DNA of 64,000 nt, from contig JAGFNK010000208.1 in assembly GCA_025769875.1 (NCBI GenBank), positions 1 through 64,000 of the forward strand. The letters run 5' to 3'. Positions 44,893 to 56,386 of the stretch are shown in pieces. The stretch's first letter is position 1. Every line of letters starts with the position of its first letter. A program made the translations under genes and the position numbers. Origin of the DNA: Russula earlei. Taxonomy: Eukaryota; Basidiomycota; Agaricomycetes; Russulales; Russulaceae. The notes beneath the pieces are model-generated. The model did not search any database, was not told where the DNA came from, and saw only the letters and a list, made by a program, of their open reading frames with translations.

Positions 44893-45947
44893 TTATACCG
44901 AGATATATCCTCCCCGGCTTGCGCTAGGTCGCGACTGGAACGAGCTACAAAGGTGCGAGACAACATCTCGTAGCATGTATGGTACCTCGCGCCAAAAATC
45001 TCTATGTCTATGATCGACGACGAGCGTTTGAGTATCAGGGACATGAGAAGCATGGAGGAAACGCACGGAATGAGATCCACACCCGTAGCCCCATAGGTTG
45101 TATAATTATAATATGCACCAAGGGAGAAGTAGCCTGCAAATGCGATGAAAAGCCTGAGATGGGATTCGTCAGGAGTGTACCGTGCTAAGTTGCAGAAGAG
45201 AAAACACACAAAAGGAAGAACCATCCAATCCCACTACCCACTGCCTCCTTCGGTGTTTCACTGTCTCCCTCCGTGGGCGAACGGAAATTGCACCCAGATG
45301 GAGCACTCCATTCGACAGTCGCTTGTGTACCATCGTACGAACTGAACTGGGGCTGGGATTGTTCCGTCGCACATAACAAGTTGAGAACGAATGCCTGGGG
45401 CGTGGGCTCCGATGTGGTGGGTGAGGGGTATGAGAGACCGTGTAAAGTGATTTTGACACCCCGTGGGGCTAACGTGAAGGTGTTCAATGACTCCAGAACG
45501 ACGGGAACGATGAACGCACATGACAGCATGGTGTATTCTGCCTGCAATTCTGGTTCATGCGCAATGGGAATGACGGCAACAACTCTGTCCGACACCCCTT
45601 GTTTGATGTTTGTCGTGCTGAGACAGGCCCACGTCCCGTTGGGACACTGCACGGATCATTCGAAAGCGTGCTTTGAGAGTGGTTGCTTCGATACGTACCT
45701 GGTCATCTGAACTGACATCTTCAAGCAGGCTCAGTGCATTACATACGTTGAACCGAAGCGTGTCCGTCATATTTGTCGGCGGCGATAAGCGGGTCCGCGA
45801 GACGGTTTGATCGCCTGAGAGCGCAGTGAAATCATACGTGGCGTCGTTGATAGACTTGTGACATTCTGTATCAGACTGAGAACGTGCGGCGGAGATCAGA
45901 AGCAGAAGAAGCCAGGGTAAAAGTGTCCCTCGTTGTCGAATAATCAT
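44893..45947 (-). CDS. ATG27: ATG27, autophagy-related type I membrane protein
   Basis: Atg27 helps move Atg9 vesicles for autophagosome formation. The start at 45947 opens a signal peptide (LLPWLLLLLISAARSQS). The lumenal MRH domain follows: ECHKSINDATYDFTALSGDQ, LRFNVCNALSLL, an intron, CPNGTWACLSTTNIKQG, VVAVIPIAHEPELQAEYTML, an intron, APRGVKITLHGLSYPS and SYDGTQATVEWSAPSGC. The membrane helix is built across an intron (GSGIGWFFLL then LFIAFAGYFSLGAYYNY). A last intron joins TTYGATGVDLIP to DFWREVPYMLRDVVSHLCSS, and the protein ends SRGGYISV with TAA at 44893-44895. That tail is characteristic of the family. All parts are in one frame. Confidence 0.93.
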
Positions 45948-46307
45948 GAGAGGATGGAAGGAAGGTTGTGGTGTGCGTGACTGACACGAGTTATTACCAA
46001 CAAGTGATTGATATTGCGACGCCGACGACCCCGGACACTTGGCTTGATTGCACACTTGATGGGCTTCGCGCACTCAGTTCGGTGGGATATGCACCCAGGC
46101 GGTGTCTTTGGTTCTTTTCCAGACAGGATCACGAACCAAATGGCATAAAAACGGCTCAGGCTGGCATGGCGGTTGCAGGCAGCAAAAGAGCCCAACGGCA
46201 AGACGGCCCGGCCGGGACTGCCCGCTCAACCTCAACGCGACGTGAACCCCCTGGGCGTCTGCCACTTACGCCCACTGATCCGTGACTTAGTCTTGTTCAG
46301 TTACGAT

Positions 46308-48160
46308 ATGGCTGGGATAGAACACCTCACCCTCCATATATATCACGAGAAGCAGGAGCGCGGGTCTGCACTCTGTGCACAACATGCTCTGAACTCCCTG
46401 TTGCGTGTGTCCTTGAATCTGAGCTGCCCATGGATTTCGCTGATTGACCTATAGAAGGAAGCTACGTTCGTGGTCTCTTGATAGACACGATTGGAACTGC
46501 GTACCTAATTGGTGGATCGCCCAACAGTTCACTCCGACCGATCTGTCCACTATCGCACAGTCCTTAGACTCTCTCGAACAGGATGTCGATCAAGGGCGTC
46601 TAGGACGGGAAAGTGCCAACATGGATGACACCGGCGCGTATGTTTTATCTCGTTCTGCGCAGCAAGTCTAACGGTTGTGCGTAGGATTTTTTTCTATACA
46701 GGTCCTTGAAAACGCACTAAACGTCTGGGGCCAGAGGTAATCTCACAAATACTGTTCTTGGTCATCCGTAACTAATCCTGTGAACCCAGCCTGATGAGAT
46801 GGCGGAGCGAAGCAATGCGACCCCATAACAACAGGCCGCAGTATGCCTACCATAGTCCATCCTCGTTGGTGACTTGGATTAACATCTCTCATAGAGATCA
46901 GCGCGCCTTCATTTTGAATTGCGATCAGCACTGGTTCACACTTCGAAAATTTGGCGATCCCGACGGTGTCGGTCCCTGGTTCAATCTCAACTCTTCCATT
47001 GATCGACCCGACTGGGTTAGCGAGACATATCTTGGAATTTTGTTGCAACAGGCAGAGGCAGATGGTAGTACCACTCCTTTCCACCATTACACCGAGGCTC
47101 AGCTCTGATTATAGGGTACTCCGTCTTTGTCGTGGTCCCCATTGACCCTGATCACCCGCTACCACAAGCTGACGCCGATGTCTTTGCAGCCGCTCTTTCT
47201 CCGCCGGCTTCCTCTCGGTCTCAACATTCGTCTACTGCTCACAGCTCAGAGTCCTCGGTCGTGCTCGAGGACGAGGATTTTCAATTGCAAGCCGCGCTCC
47301 ATGCCTCTCTTGATGACGGAGGGACATCACCGCCGTTCCCAGAACCTAGCGCTTACGTGGAACGGACCATCGGCGGCGCTGGTGTGCTACCCCCTAACGT
47401 TCCCATGGGCATTCCATCACCCTACTTGCCCGCTTCGCCTCCCCCTCCAATCCCGGCGCCTGGGACACGCCCGGAAGGCCAACCTATGACAAATCCTGTC
47501 GCTGCGTCGATGGCACGCAACCAAGTGGTGCTCGAGCGGATGCGTCGCGAGCAAGAAGCCGCACTGCGTGAGCACTACCGCGAAGAAGTCTCGCGTTTCG
47601 ACGATCGACTCGACGGGTCATTCGGGTTGAGAGGCCATGCTGAAGACGAGGAGGAGCAATTGAAGCGCGCCATAGCGGAGAGCGAAGAGATGGCGCGTGG
47701 ACAAGGAAGCTCGGGCAGTGACGCGGAGATAGGGACGAGGGACGGACCAGATAACACCCAAGCTGGAGCGTGGGTGCAGGGACGCATACATGGCGGTCGC
47801 GTGTACGACGACGAGGACGCCGAACTGCAAGCTGCACTGCAAGCATCTCTTGAGACTGCCCCGCCGGAAGTCCACACGCCCAATGCCAATACTACCCGAC
47901 CACGCGCCGCTCCCGCGCGTCGTTCTCCGTTCACGGCCGCACCCGCAGCTGGTCCACGTGCTGGATCGTCCACTAGAACAGACGAAGACGAGGACGATGA
48001 CGATGACGAAGACGAGGATGACGAGTTGTATTTTAATGAGGACGAAGTACGCGACACTGCCACGGAGGAGACTTTATCGGAGGCAGCTGACCCGCCGCAA
48101 GCTGAAGATCCCGACCTCGACGAGATGAGGCGACGGCGCTTGGCGCGGTTCGGTGGATAG
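46308..48160 (+). CDS. Ataxin-3-like Josephin deubiquitinase with three UIMs
   Basis: Ataxin-3 trims ubiquitin chains in protein quality control. The catalytic Cys is in GSALCAQHALNSLL (46350-46400), the His in CDQHWFTLRKF (about 46925) and the Asn in GPWFNLNS (about 46980). An 11-base microexon at 46455-46465 joins NSLL to QGSY and then FTPTDLSTIAQ. Later introns join VWGQ to SLMRWRSEAM, RPQ to DQRAFILN and EADG to YSVFVVVPID. The C-terminal half carries three ubiquitin-interacting motifs (EDEDFQLQAALHASL, EEEQLKRAIAESEEMA, EDAELQAALQASLE), an Asp/Glu run and RRRRLARFGG at the end. At 46687-46693 a run of seven T breaks the frame between MDDTG and SIQVLENAL by one base; a run of six would restore it. 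Confidence 0.88.
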
Positions 48161-50970
48161 CGAGCACGATGACACCATCCGCACACTTCGGTCCACAAGC
48201 CTGGGCGCCCAATTGTCGCTTTCACATGTCACGGCGTTTTCCGTCGCTGGTCCTGTCCTTGGTGCTCTGCTATGCCCTCTACTCTTTCTAGAATGTAGCT
48301 TTCGCTATGGAACCCTCTTTCTCGTTTCTTCCTCCAGATGCGTCGCACCCAGTCCTTTCCCCAGTTTGATCGTCGTACGTGACCGGGTCCTCGGAAGTGC
48401 TGGAGTGCGACGCGCTGAGTCCTCGCCTCCGAAACGGCGAGTGGTCTGCGGATTTTATCGAGATCGATGCTCTGTTTGGTTCTCCACCCGTCCCATGGCT
48501 AACACAGTGCATCAACCTCCGCTGGCTGAGTTGCCCAGTTTTACGCACTACCCACAAAGGAATGCTTGCGGGAACATGTCCATGAATGCACTAACCGTCG
48601 ATCAGCTCACACGAGTGCACTTTAATAAGTTACGTGCTCCGAAAGATTGAGGTGCTTAGTTATCCGCTGTGCTTCCATGACCGACGTGCCCCGGACACGC
48701 ATGATCAATCGACTTCCGATGACTACCAAGGATTGGAACAGCTGGCCACGAGGTGTCATTCGATCGCGGCACCGATCCATTAATGGTGCGTTTGTCATGG
48801 TGAACGTTCCATTGTTTTGACGGCGGATCTGAGTGGAGCGGGGGAGGTCGTGGTAGACAGCACGTTGAGAGGGAAAGTTTCGTGTGCGAGCCGTTTGTCG
48901 TGGCGCCAAGTCTCCATAGAAATTCCAAATCCAATCGAAAGGTAGCCAGAGGCGTTCCGTTGCTGCAGACCGTTCACATGGAAGGAGAACGAGACAGGGA
49001 AGCCGGCAAACAGTCTCGGGACGGCGAACGGGACGACGGAACGTCAATTAATGATACTACGACCTACGTTACACGTCCATACAGTACTCGGGGACGCCGG
49101 CACAATGCGAATGATCTACATACGGCCCATTCCCCGTAAGGCGATTCATGGGATCTCGATAACAACGCAGCGGATGACACGCTCGAGAAAGACGTGAATA
49201 GACGTGCCGTCCTAGGCCTCGTCGTCGGGTTTGGTCTCGTCAGCATGGAACGGATCCTAGAGTACAACATGAGCATCGGTTCGTGATGGAGGGGTCTGCG
49301 CCAATAGAAAACGACAGGGACTGCTCACTTGGCCATCCGGGGCTTTGCTACGACGACCAACAGTGATCGGCTCGGTGCTAGCATCAGGCGCGATTACTTC
49401 CGCATTCCTTGTCTCCGATTCAGCGGTTGGACCAAACAGTTTATCGCCAAGTGCCTATTCCCGTGTGCGTACAAGTTTTTTTTTCGTTTAGTTCACCATA
49501 GATGGGCCACGCAACGAGGAAAGATACTGACTGCAGCCGCCGAGCTGGCCGCCTCTTCTACGCGATGGTTAACGTCTGTCAGGGCATCGATCACAGTGTG
49601 CAACACTCCCTGCAAGTGTTGAGTGTCACAAGAGGTGCCTGATAACTACCGGGAATGTTGGCACTGACTTTGTCACCAAGCGTCATGTCTTTGTGGGAAA
49701 TCAAGTCGTAAGTCTTTGAGGTCGAAAAAGCAGAGAGAAGATGAGGTTCTAGCATAGCAGGTCGGGTTATATAGACAGGGTAGCGCCCAATGTACAAAAG
49801 AAGAGACGAGGTAGGGCCACGACATGTGATTGTTCGAGTAGATCGTGACTCTGAGGCCACGGAAGAAATTTTCACGTAGAATGATGCTTCACATCATATG
49901 GAGGCGCCATCTGGGGCCAAACATGGGGGACCAAGCATTGACTATGCGCGGAAAGGAAACGGATCAAAGCCCAGACCCGAAATCTATGAGTAACAACGCA
50001 TACGTTGAGATTGGAATCATCGAGGGTCGAGTAGATATGAATGGAAGGGATGCAATATGGACCGAGGGAGCTAACTTTGAGCCTACAGCGCTATTTGATG
50101 ATTTTGACTGGAATCACAAGGACCTCCTTTCCTATGCTAGGCATGGACACCCCAATCCCAACGATATGGCAGCCGCTAGATCGGAAGAGCTTGTGTGAAC
50201 CGCATGGGATCGGACGTCCCAGTGAAGAGCGAAGTGTCTTGTAAACGGAGAACGGATCAAGGGCGTGATGGGGCTGACAGAGGTGGTACTGCTTCGCTCT
50301 GTGCTGTGAGGCATGAAGTAAACTAGATCACACGAAGTATCTTGGGGCCGATACGATACAGACCAACAATGACTCTATGAGAGATAGCGTTGTGCCGTTA
50401 CGCTCTAAGTACAGCACAAACTTGAGCGGTTTCATGTTCCGAGATGCAGTAAACAGGTCATTTCTGTCCTCATGTGACAGCCCATCGTTTTTTTTTTAAG
50501 ACGAGGAAGACCCGTCTGCGAATGAAGGTAGAACACCGAATGAGAGCGGGCCGTCCGAAATGTTTAAAAGAAGTTCCTCCTTCCCATCTTCGGATGATCA
50601 TATAATATGGATAGGCAGGCGATAAGAGAGTGATTGGAAGCGCGAGTATGGCACATCTCGCAGCAAGGGATATGAAGGACGGTGGGTGGGCACGGAAATG
50701 TGTAGGTGGCGGAGCGTTGGATTATTTGAGACGATTTTTATTGTTTTTTTATACGACAATTGGGTGAGTGATAGAGCCTTGAGGCATCAGTGCGACCTCG
50801 GACACTCATGTAGTACAGTAGGTTCGTCCACCCCCGCTCGTCGATGGTTGATCTCCTCTGAAGGTGTCATAAGATAGGAATAGTCTGTACGACTCCGGCA
50901 TGAGTTTGTCCAAGATCGAGATGAACGTGTGTGTTTTGCGAGTGTTCACGACAACCACGAAACACTACTA
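48161..50970 (+). other. Exon-like pieces of an unrecognised plus-strand gene
   Basis: Several plus-strand segments look coding but I could not join them. They are MTDVPRTRMINRLPMTTKDW from 48677, with a donor GTGCGT near 48787; ESFVCEPFVVAPSLHRNSKS from about 48880; DDTLEKDVNRRAVLGLVVGF about 49173-49285; MGHATRKDTDCSRRAGRLFY from 49503; and YVEIGIIEGRVDMNGRDAIW to the stop at 50198. Minus-strand frames overlap some of these and are also open. No domain is recognisable. From 50200 to 50970 nothing clear is seen. Confidence 0.3.
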
Positions 50971-51650
50971 ACATGCCGTAGGCAAGTCAACAATCGACGT
51001 ACTCGAAGAAGCCCTCTTACAAGGCGGTAAGTTGTGCTTACGTCACCACGCCAGCTGGGCTCGCAAGTCGTGTACACCTACACGGGAGGAAGATCCAACG
51101 CGGACGGAGACGCTGGACGTCTGGCCAATCCCATCCCAATCGCGACGAGACAGACGTTCGCGGGACAGTGGCAACGGAACCCTGCATGCCCGTTATCTAG
51201 ACGCTCTGAACACGAATCGGATCGCCACCGCTTATGTCCAACCAAGTTCGCTTTGGGAAATAATCGTAGCAGCTATGCGGAAACCATTCCCCTGGCTGAC
51301 ACGTCTGTACCATCGGTGGACCTGCCCCAGGTTTAGAAACACTCTCGATGAACTACATCCCGGTTCCTGCATTGTCTGCATATGACCGAGTCATACCTCT
51401 GGAATGTTCTGGGTACGTCTGCCTTGACTAGGCCCAAAACTTTTCCTCAGATTTCCGATCTATCTGCTCCCCGACCGAGCAAGCCGACGTCCACCTCCGT
51501 GACCATTTCATCACACGCCTAGAATCCGGTTGTACCTGCCACTATGTCTACAAGCCAAACCCCCGCTTCAAACGTCTGTACCACGTGAATACCGCGGCAT
51601 AATCCAACGACTGGCAGACGTCGATCGACCAAACCGAAGTGGCCACATGT
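50971..51650 (+). other. Exon-like pieces, second unassembled region
   Basis: Candidate exons are GKSTIDVLEEALLQGG (about 50982), GSQVVYTYTGGRSNADGDAG or, in another frame, RYLDALNTNRIATAYVQPSS (51060-51330), and ITRLESGCTCHYVYKPNPRF (about 51510-51570). The frames conflict and I see no domain. This may be one short multi-exon gene or a remnant of one. Confidence 0.25.
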
Positions 51651-51803
51651 GCCGATTAGCAAGTGACACTCCGCACTCACATGGCTACTACAGTATCAAA
51701 TGCTTATTATACAGTGTATCGTCCAGGCAGCTGTACAACGAAGGGTATTACACGGTGACAATGAGGAATCTGATTTTTTTTTTTCCAAATACAACTCAAG
51801 AAT

Positions 51804-52228
51804 CTAGTCCTTGCCGTCTCCGAGGCCAACGGCGTCCTTGGCTTTGTCCAGCAGCGAAGTCTATAACAAAAGAGCGTAAGGGCCAAGACGGAATGGTGAT
51901 CAATTGAAACGCACGCCATCCTTTCCGCTGCCACTGGAGATCTTGTCACCGACTTGCTGGCCAGTGGACTTCTGTCCCTGGAGACAAAGTTAAACCGCTG
52001 GCAGATGCTGGTGATGCAACATGATATATGAACCTCTGGCTGAAGTTTCGAAGCCGCAGAATCAGCTGTGCCCTTCGCCTTGTCTACAATGTGCTCGGAT
52101 GTGGACTTCTCAGAGTCTGGCTGTACGAGGAGCAGGGTATTAGTGCGATCCTCGCCATGATGCATGGTGGATACCTTAAGGGTGGCTGCTGCCTTATCCG
52201 TAAAAGACTGGCGACCTTTATCTGACAT
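51804..52228 (-). CDS. HSP12: HSP12-family small stress protein
   Basis: Hsp12 is a small, disordered, membrane-associating protein made under heat, osmotic and stationary-phase stress. Four exons give about 86 residues. The start at 52228 gives MSDKGRQSFTDKAAATLK; GTATCC to TACAG leads to PDSEKSTSEHIVDKAKG and ADSAASKLQPE; the next intron leads to GQKSTGQQVGDKISSGSG and KDG; the last (GTGCGT to TATAG) leads to TSLLDKAKDAVGLGDGKD with TAG at 51804-51806. The N-terminus and the LLDKAKDAVGLG ending are family hallmarks. The gene is easily missed because every exon is under 90 bases. It is divergent from NAD kinase. Confidence 0.92.
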
Positions 52229-52303
52229 GACGAACGAAATGATATGAAGTTGTGGTGGTTGTGGGTGAGATGAGAGTTGGAAGTTGGATTGAAGAACGAA
52301 AGG

Positions 52304-52311
52304 AATTTATA
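52304..52311 (-). promoter_or_regulatory. TATA box of HSP12
   Basis: On the minus strand this reads TATAAATT, about 80 bases upstream of the HSP12 start codon, as expected for a strongly inducible fungal gene. Confidence 0.6.
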
Positions 52312-52354
52312 CCCCCATCGTGGGGGACGCGTCGTGGTCAGGTGACCTGTAGGC

Positions 52355-52400
52355 TACGTCATGAGATCGGAAATGCGTACGTCAGCGTACGTCAGCGTCA
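52355..52400 (-). promoter_or_regulatory. Cluster of CRE-like TGACGTA sites upstream of HSP12
   Basis: The plus strand has TACGTCA at 52355-52361, 52378-52384 and 52388-52394 and GCGTCA at 52395-52400. Read on the HSP12 strand these are three TGACGTA and one TGACGC element, 127 to 172 bases before its ATG. TGACGTA resembles the binding site of ATF/CREB-type bZIP stress regulators. The NAD kinase gene, divergent at 52692, could share the region. Confidence 0.45.
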
Positions 52401-52691
52401 GGTCAGTCAGCGCGGCGCGGCAGTGAAACAGATCAAGGCGGCGACGATGGCGACGGCGACGATGATGATCATGCAGCATGGCCATGAGACGACGAGAACC
52501 TAGTCTATCACATCGTGTCTGTTGGTAGTAATCAATCACATTCGTGATAGTGCGTACCTCGACCTGCGATGGTTTCCCAGACATCTCTTGCGGCGACGCC
52601 CATCTCGAGCAAGACGGTTAGTATGTTTTCCTCTACCTTTATTAAAGGTTCTTTCTTCCCATTAGATTAATTACAATCTCCCCTTCTTTCC

Positions 52692-55654
52692 ATGCTTGCT
52701 CCCGTACCCTACTCTCCAGACCTTGACGTCTTTTCAACACCACCCACCACACCCATGACCTCTGAACCTCCTCGCGAGCCCATCATCCGCCCATCGCTCT
52801 CGCGAAGCGCCTCTCGCCCTTCAAACATCAATACATCTCACACTGCTGGTGACTTGAAACCCGACATCCTCCTGGATAGTCAGTCCCCACGAACTATTCC
52901 TTCATACAAATCCCCCGTGCAAGCAACAATACCCCAATTCGTATCCACCGACGGCGACAGTGCTGCCAGTCGTCATGCTGTCATCAATGGCCACCCCGAT
53001 CCACAAGTGGACAGTGGCGATCACGACTCGCGCCCTGCAATCACCACTACCGACCACACCCTTAAGAAATGGGCATCGGTGACATCGGAATTGGCCTCAA
53101 CTGCCCCCGTGCTTCGTTCGCATACCCATTCACAAAGCCCAATGACATCCCCATGCTTTTTACACTCAAACCTTGATAAAGGCGCATCTTTATCCGAGTG
53201 GCTCAAGACTAGCAATGGCCTTCCTGCGCGTGTAGACGTAGCCCCCATACTAAAACCAATTTCCGCCGATTCGCACAAAGCTCCCCCACGTCGTTACCGT
53301 AAGCTGGAAAATGGGCAGCTTATCCCAATTCCGTACGAAGATGACAAGGAGGAGAATGTTTTCGACGCCAGCGAATATGAGGATGACGACGGCAGTGCCA
53401 GCCTGACGAAGCAACTTGCGGCAACTGCCGTCGGCGTGCGCGAGATGAGCAAGCAACTCGGTGCGTTACCAAAATCCCCGTTGCTCCTGGCTAATGCGCC
53501 AAACAGGCCGCACTCGAATTAGATCTAACATTCAGAACGTGCTGATCGTGACCAAGGCACGCGACAATCGCCTCATCGCACTTACACGTGCCCTCACCCT
53601 TTACCTCATGAAGACGCCAAGGTATAATGGTCGCGGGCTTGTCGTGTGCGTCTGTCCAGCCGTGTGCACGCCTGTCTGAGCGGAGGTTGACGTGTGGGTG
53701 TCAGTTATGTTGATCACCAGCTAAGAACCTCGCGCCGGTTCGATGCCGCTGGACTCGCGCGCGATTATCCCGAACTTTTCCACCCATTCCCCCGACGACG
53801 CTCTTCAAGCTCGAATTCTCTCTCGAGCACATCTACGGTCGCAAGTTCCAGGGATGACTCGACGCAGGAAGAAGGTCAACTCCGTTACTGGACAACAGAC
53901 ATGTGTAGTCGCAGCCCGAACCTTTTCGATTTTGTCGTCACGGTGCGATATCTTTGATACCTCGACCTCGTTTCCTTTTCTCACATCGAGAGTAACTATA
54001 GCTAGGTGGCGATGGCACAGTCCTATTCACTTCTTGGCTTTTCCAGCGAATCGTTCCACCCGTTCTTTCATTCGCTCTCGGGTCCCTTGGCTTTCTTACC
54101 AACTTCGATTTCGCCGACTATCAAGCAACCATGGATAGTGCTCTCGAGTCGGGTATCCGCGTCAACCTCCGCATGCGTTTCACGTGTACAGTTTATCGCG
54201 CTGTCAAACATGAATCGGGTAGGGGCCGTCGCAAGGCTGTCAAAAAGGCTGAAACTGGTGAAATTATGATGCGCAACCTCGAAAAAGGGGGCTGGGAAGC
54301 CGTCGAGTGTGGCTACCACGCAGATCAGATGGCCACAGGCGGGCGCTGCGGGAAAGATAAAGAGATCATGTGCTTCACGACACGCCCAGTGGAATCATTT
54401 GAGGTGCTGAATGACCTTGTCATTGATCGCGGCCCGAGTCCTTATGTCAGTATGCTCGAGCTGTTCGGTGAGCTACTTCTATTTTGAGCATCGTCCGCCG
54501 CTGACCCCTGCTCAGGCGACGAGCACCACATGACGACCGTACAAGGTGACGGGCTTACAATTTCAACGCCAACCGGGTCCACGGCGTATTCTGTACGTAC
54601 TATTTTGTTGCTCGTGATGCATGCAGCTGACCATTTGTCCAGCTGTCAGCCGGAGGCTCGCTTGTCCACCCCGAAATCCCTGCCATCTTGATCACACCCA
54701 TTGCGCCGCATACGCTCTCTTTCCGACCCATGCTTCTACCCGACAGCTTGGAAGTGCGCGTGTGTGTCCCATTCAATTCCCGTAGTACCGCATGGGCATC
54801 GTTTGATGGCCGCGGTCGTGTGGAGCTCAAACGTGCGTGTGCTGTATTTCCAGACCAGCCTCTATCGCTAATCCAAGCATTGGTTGGTAACTGTAACAGA
54901 GGGCGATCACATTAAGGTTACAGCGAGCAAGTTTCCGTTCCCCACCGTTTGTGCCGACAAACAGTCAACTGACTGGTTCCACGCGATCTCACGCACGCTC
55001 AAGTGGAACGAACGCGAACGGCAAAAATCCTTTGTCGTCGTTGAAGAGGGACCCGCCAAGGAGGAGCACAAACACCAACAACGCAAGATTCCTTCCGAAC
55101 CCACCGTTTCCTCCAGTAAAGGAGATGGCGAGGCACGGCTTGAAGTGCCGGATGAAGGCGATTCCGACGAAGAGGAGGAAAAGTTCGATATTGACGACCT
55201 TTCGTCTGACAACAGTGACTCCGTGGTCAGTGCCAGTAACAGTATGGACTCGATTTCCAAATTATCGTCCAAAACCTCGTCATCATCCGCTGCTGCGTCG
55301 CGTGCTGCGGAAGCGATCATGGGTATGAGCCCCCGCGTGCACGCAATGGAACGCGCACGTTCGCGCTCCCGCTCAGGTGTCCGGTCTGGTGTCGACTCGC
55401 CTAACCGGTTTGCGCCAGTTCCACCACGCCACGGGCATGGTCATGTGCAATGGGCAGCGAGCGCGCCAGGCCGCGCAGGTCTGGCTGAAGGAGGGACGGG
55501 TGATATTGGCACCCCAACTACCGCGGGACCCCCGCGGCGGATGCGCTCACGCTCGCCTGCGGCGCTAGGCATTCATTCCCACCAACATCCTCGCACATTT
55601 GCTGTGTGGGGACAAGATGAGAGCGACAGCAATTCGAGCGACACCGACCCTTGA
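52692..55654 (+). CDS. NAD kinase (ATP-NAD kinase family)
   Basis: It phosphorylates NAD to NADP. The first 250 residues are Ser/Thr/Pro-rich and disordered ([20 protein letters not shown] onward). The catalytic part begins [20 protein letters not shown]. After introns the signature [14 protein letters not shown] (about 54003) appears, then [51 protein letters not shown] and [21 protein letters not shown] donor after VELK joins [16 protein letters not shown] across the intron ending about 54900. The C-terminal 190 residues are acidic then Ser/Arg-rich. All family motifs are present and in frame. Which paralogue it matches (UTR1, YEF1 or POS5 type) I cannot say. The lack of a presequence suggests the cytosol. 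Confidence 0.92.
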
Positions 55655-56386
55655 AGGCACCTATGGTGGATCCCAAGAGGCAGAGTTCCCTCGGTCTTTG
55701 GATCGCTCCGCTCTGTGCGGTGCCCATGACCCCTGTGCCTCGCGTTTTAGTATTGCCGTCTCCAGTTTGAATTGAAAATTTTTCGTCTTCGTTCCAGGGC
55801 CGTTTCTATTCCCTTCACGCGCTCCCATACCTTCGGGTGCGGTCGCGTTTTCATATTCATAGGTTGTATGAGTGAGGTCTTGGCTAATGACCTGGCTGCT
55901 TCGGTGATTCGCATAGACATATTTACGGCTCATTTCCTGTACACTAAAGCAATTACCTCAGGACTGTACATCCTTCTGAGTCTCCGCAAGCCGGGACCGT
56001 GTAATCGAGAGAAGCAAGGTAAACGCCCTCTTGAGAATCTCGTGCACCGCGGGGCACCGATTATGATTGTGCGAATGACGCCTTGAAACATATATGGGAA
56101 TCGTTTTGGCGCTAGGGGCCAGTCAGTCGCGGAGAATAGGGTATCAGAGGTCCCTGCATTCCACTTTAGGCGAATCGGCCAGGGGGCAGGGGTTTGGCGG
56201 CGGCAAGAGAATGAATGTGATGAAAACTTCCAAGCGAGCTATCGCCATCGTACACAATCCATCCAAGGAAAAGTAAACCGGAGAAACCGGGGCTTTGCGT
56301 GCGCGATCGCAAAAAAAAAAAAATAAAGAAAAATAAATAAAAAAACCTGCTCGGTGCTGGCTGGCACCTGGCAGCACCTGGCCCCC
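55655..56386. other. Convergent 3' region, no gene recognised
   Basis: This is the space between NAD kinase and the minus-strand queuosine gene. It contains an A-rich run (about 56310-56345). No conserved coding or RNA signal is seen. Confidence 0.5.

Noticed and set aside
50174..50186. A 13-base match to the common Illumina adapter core, AGATCGGAAGAGC
   Set aside because: The flanking bases do not continue as either adapter arm, and the match falls within an open frame. It is most likely chance.
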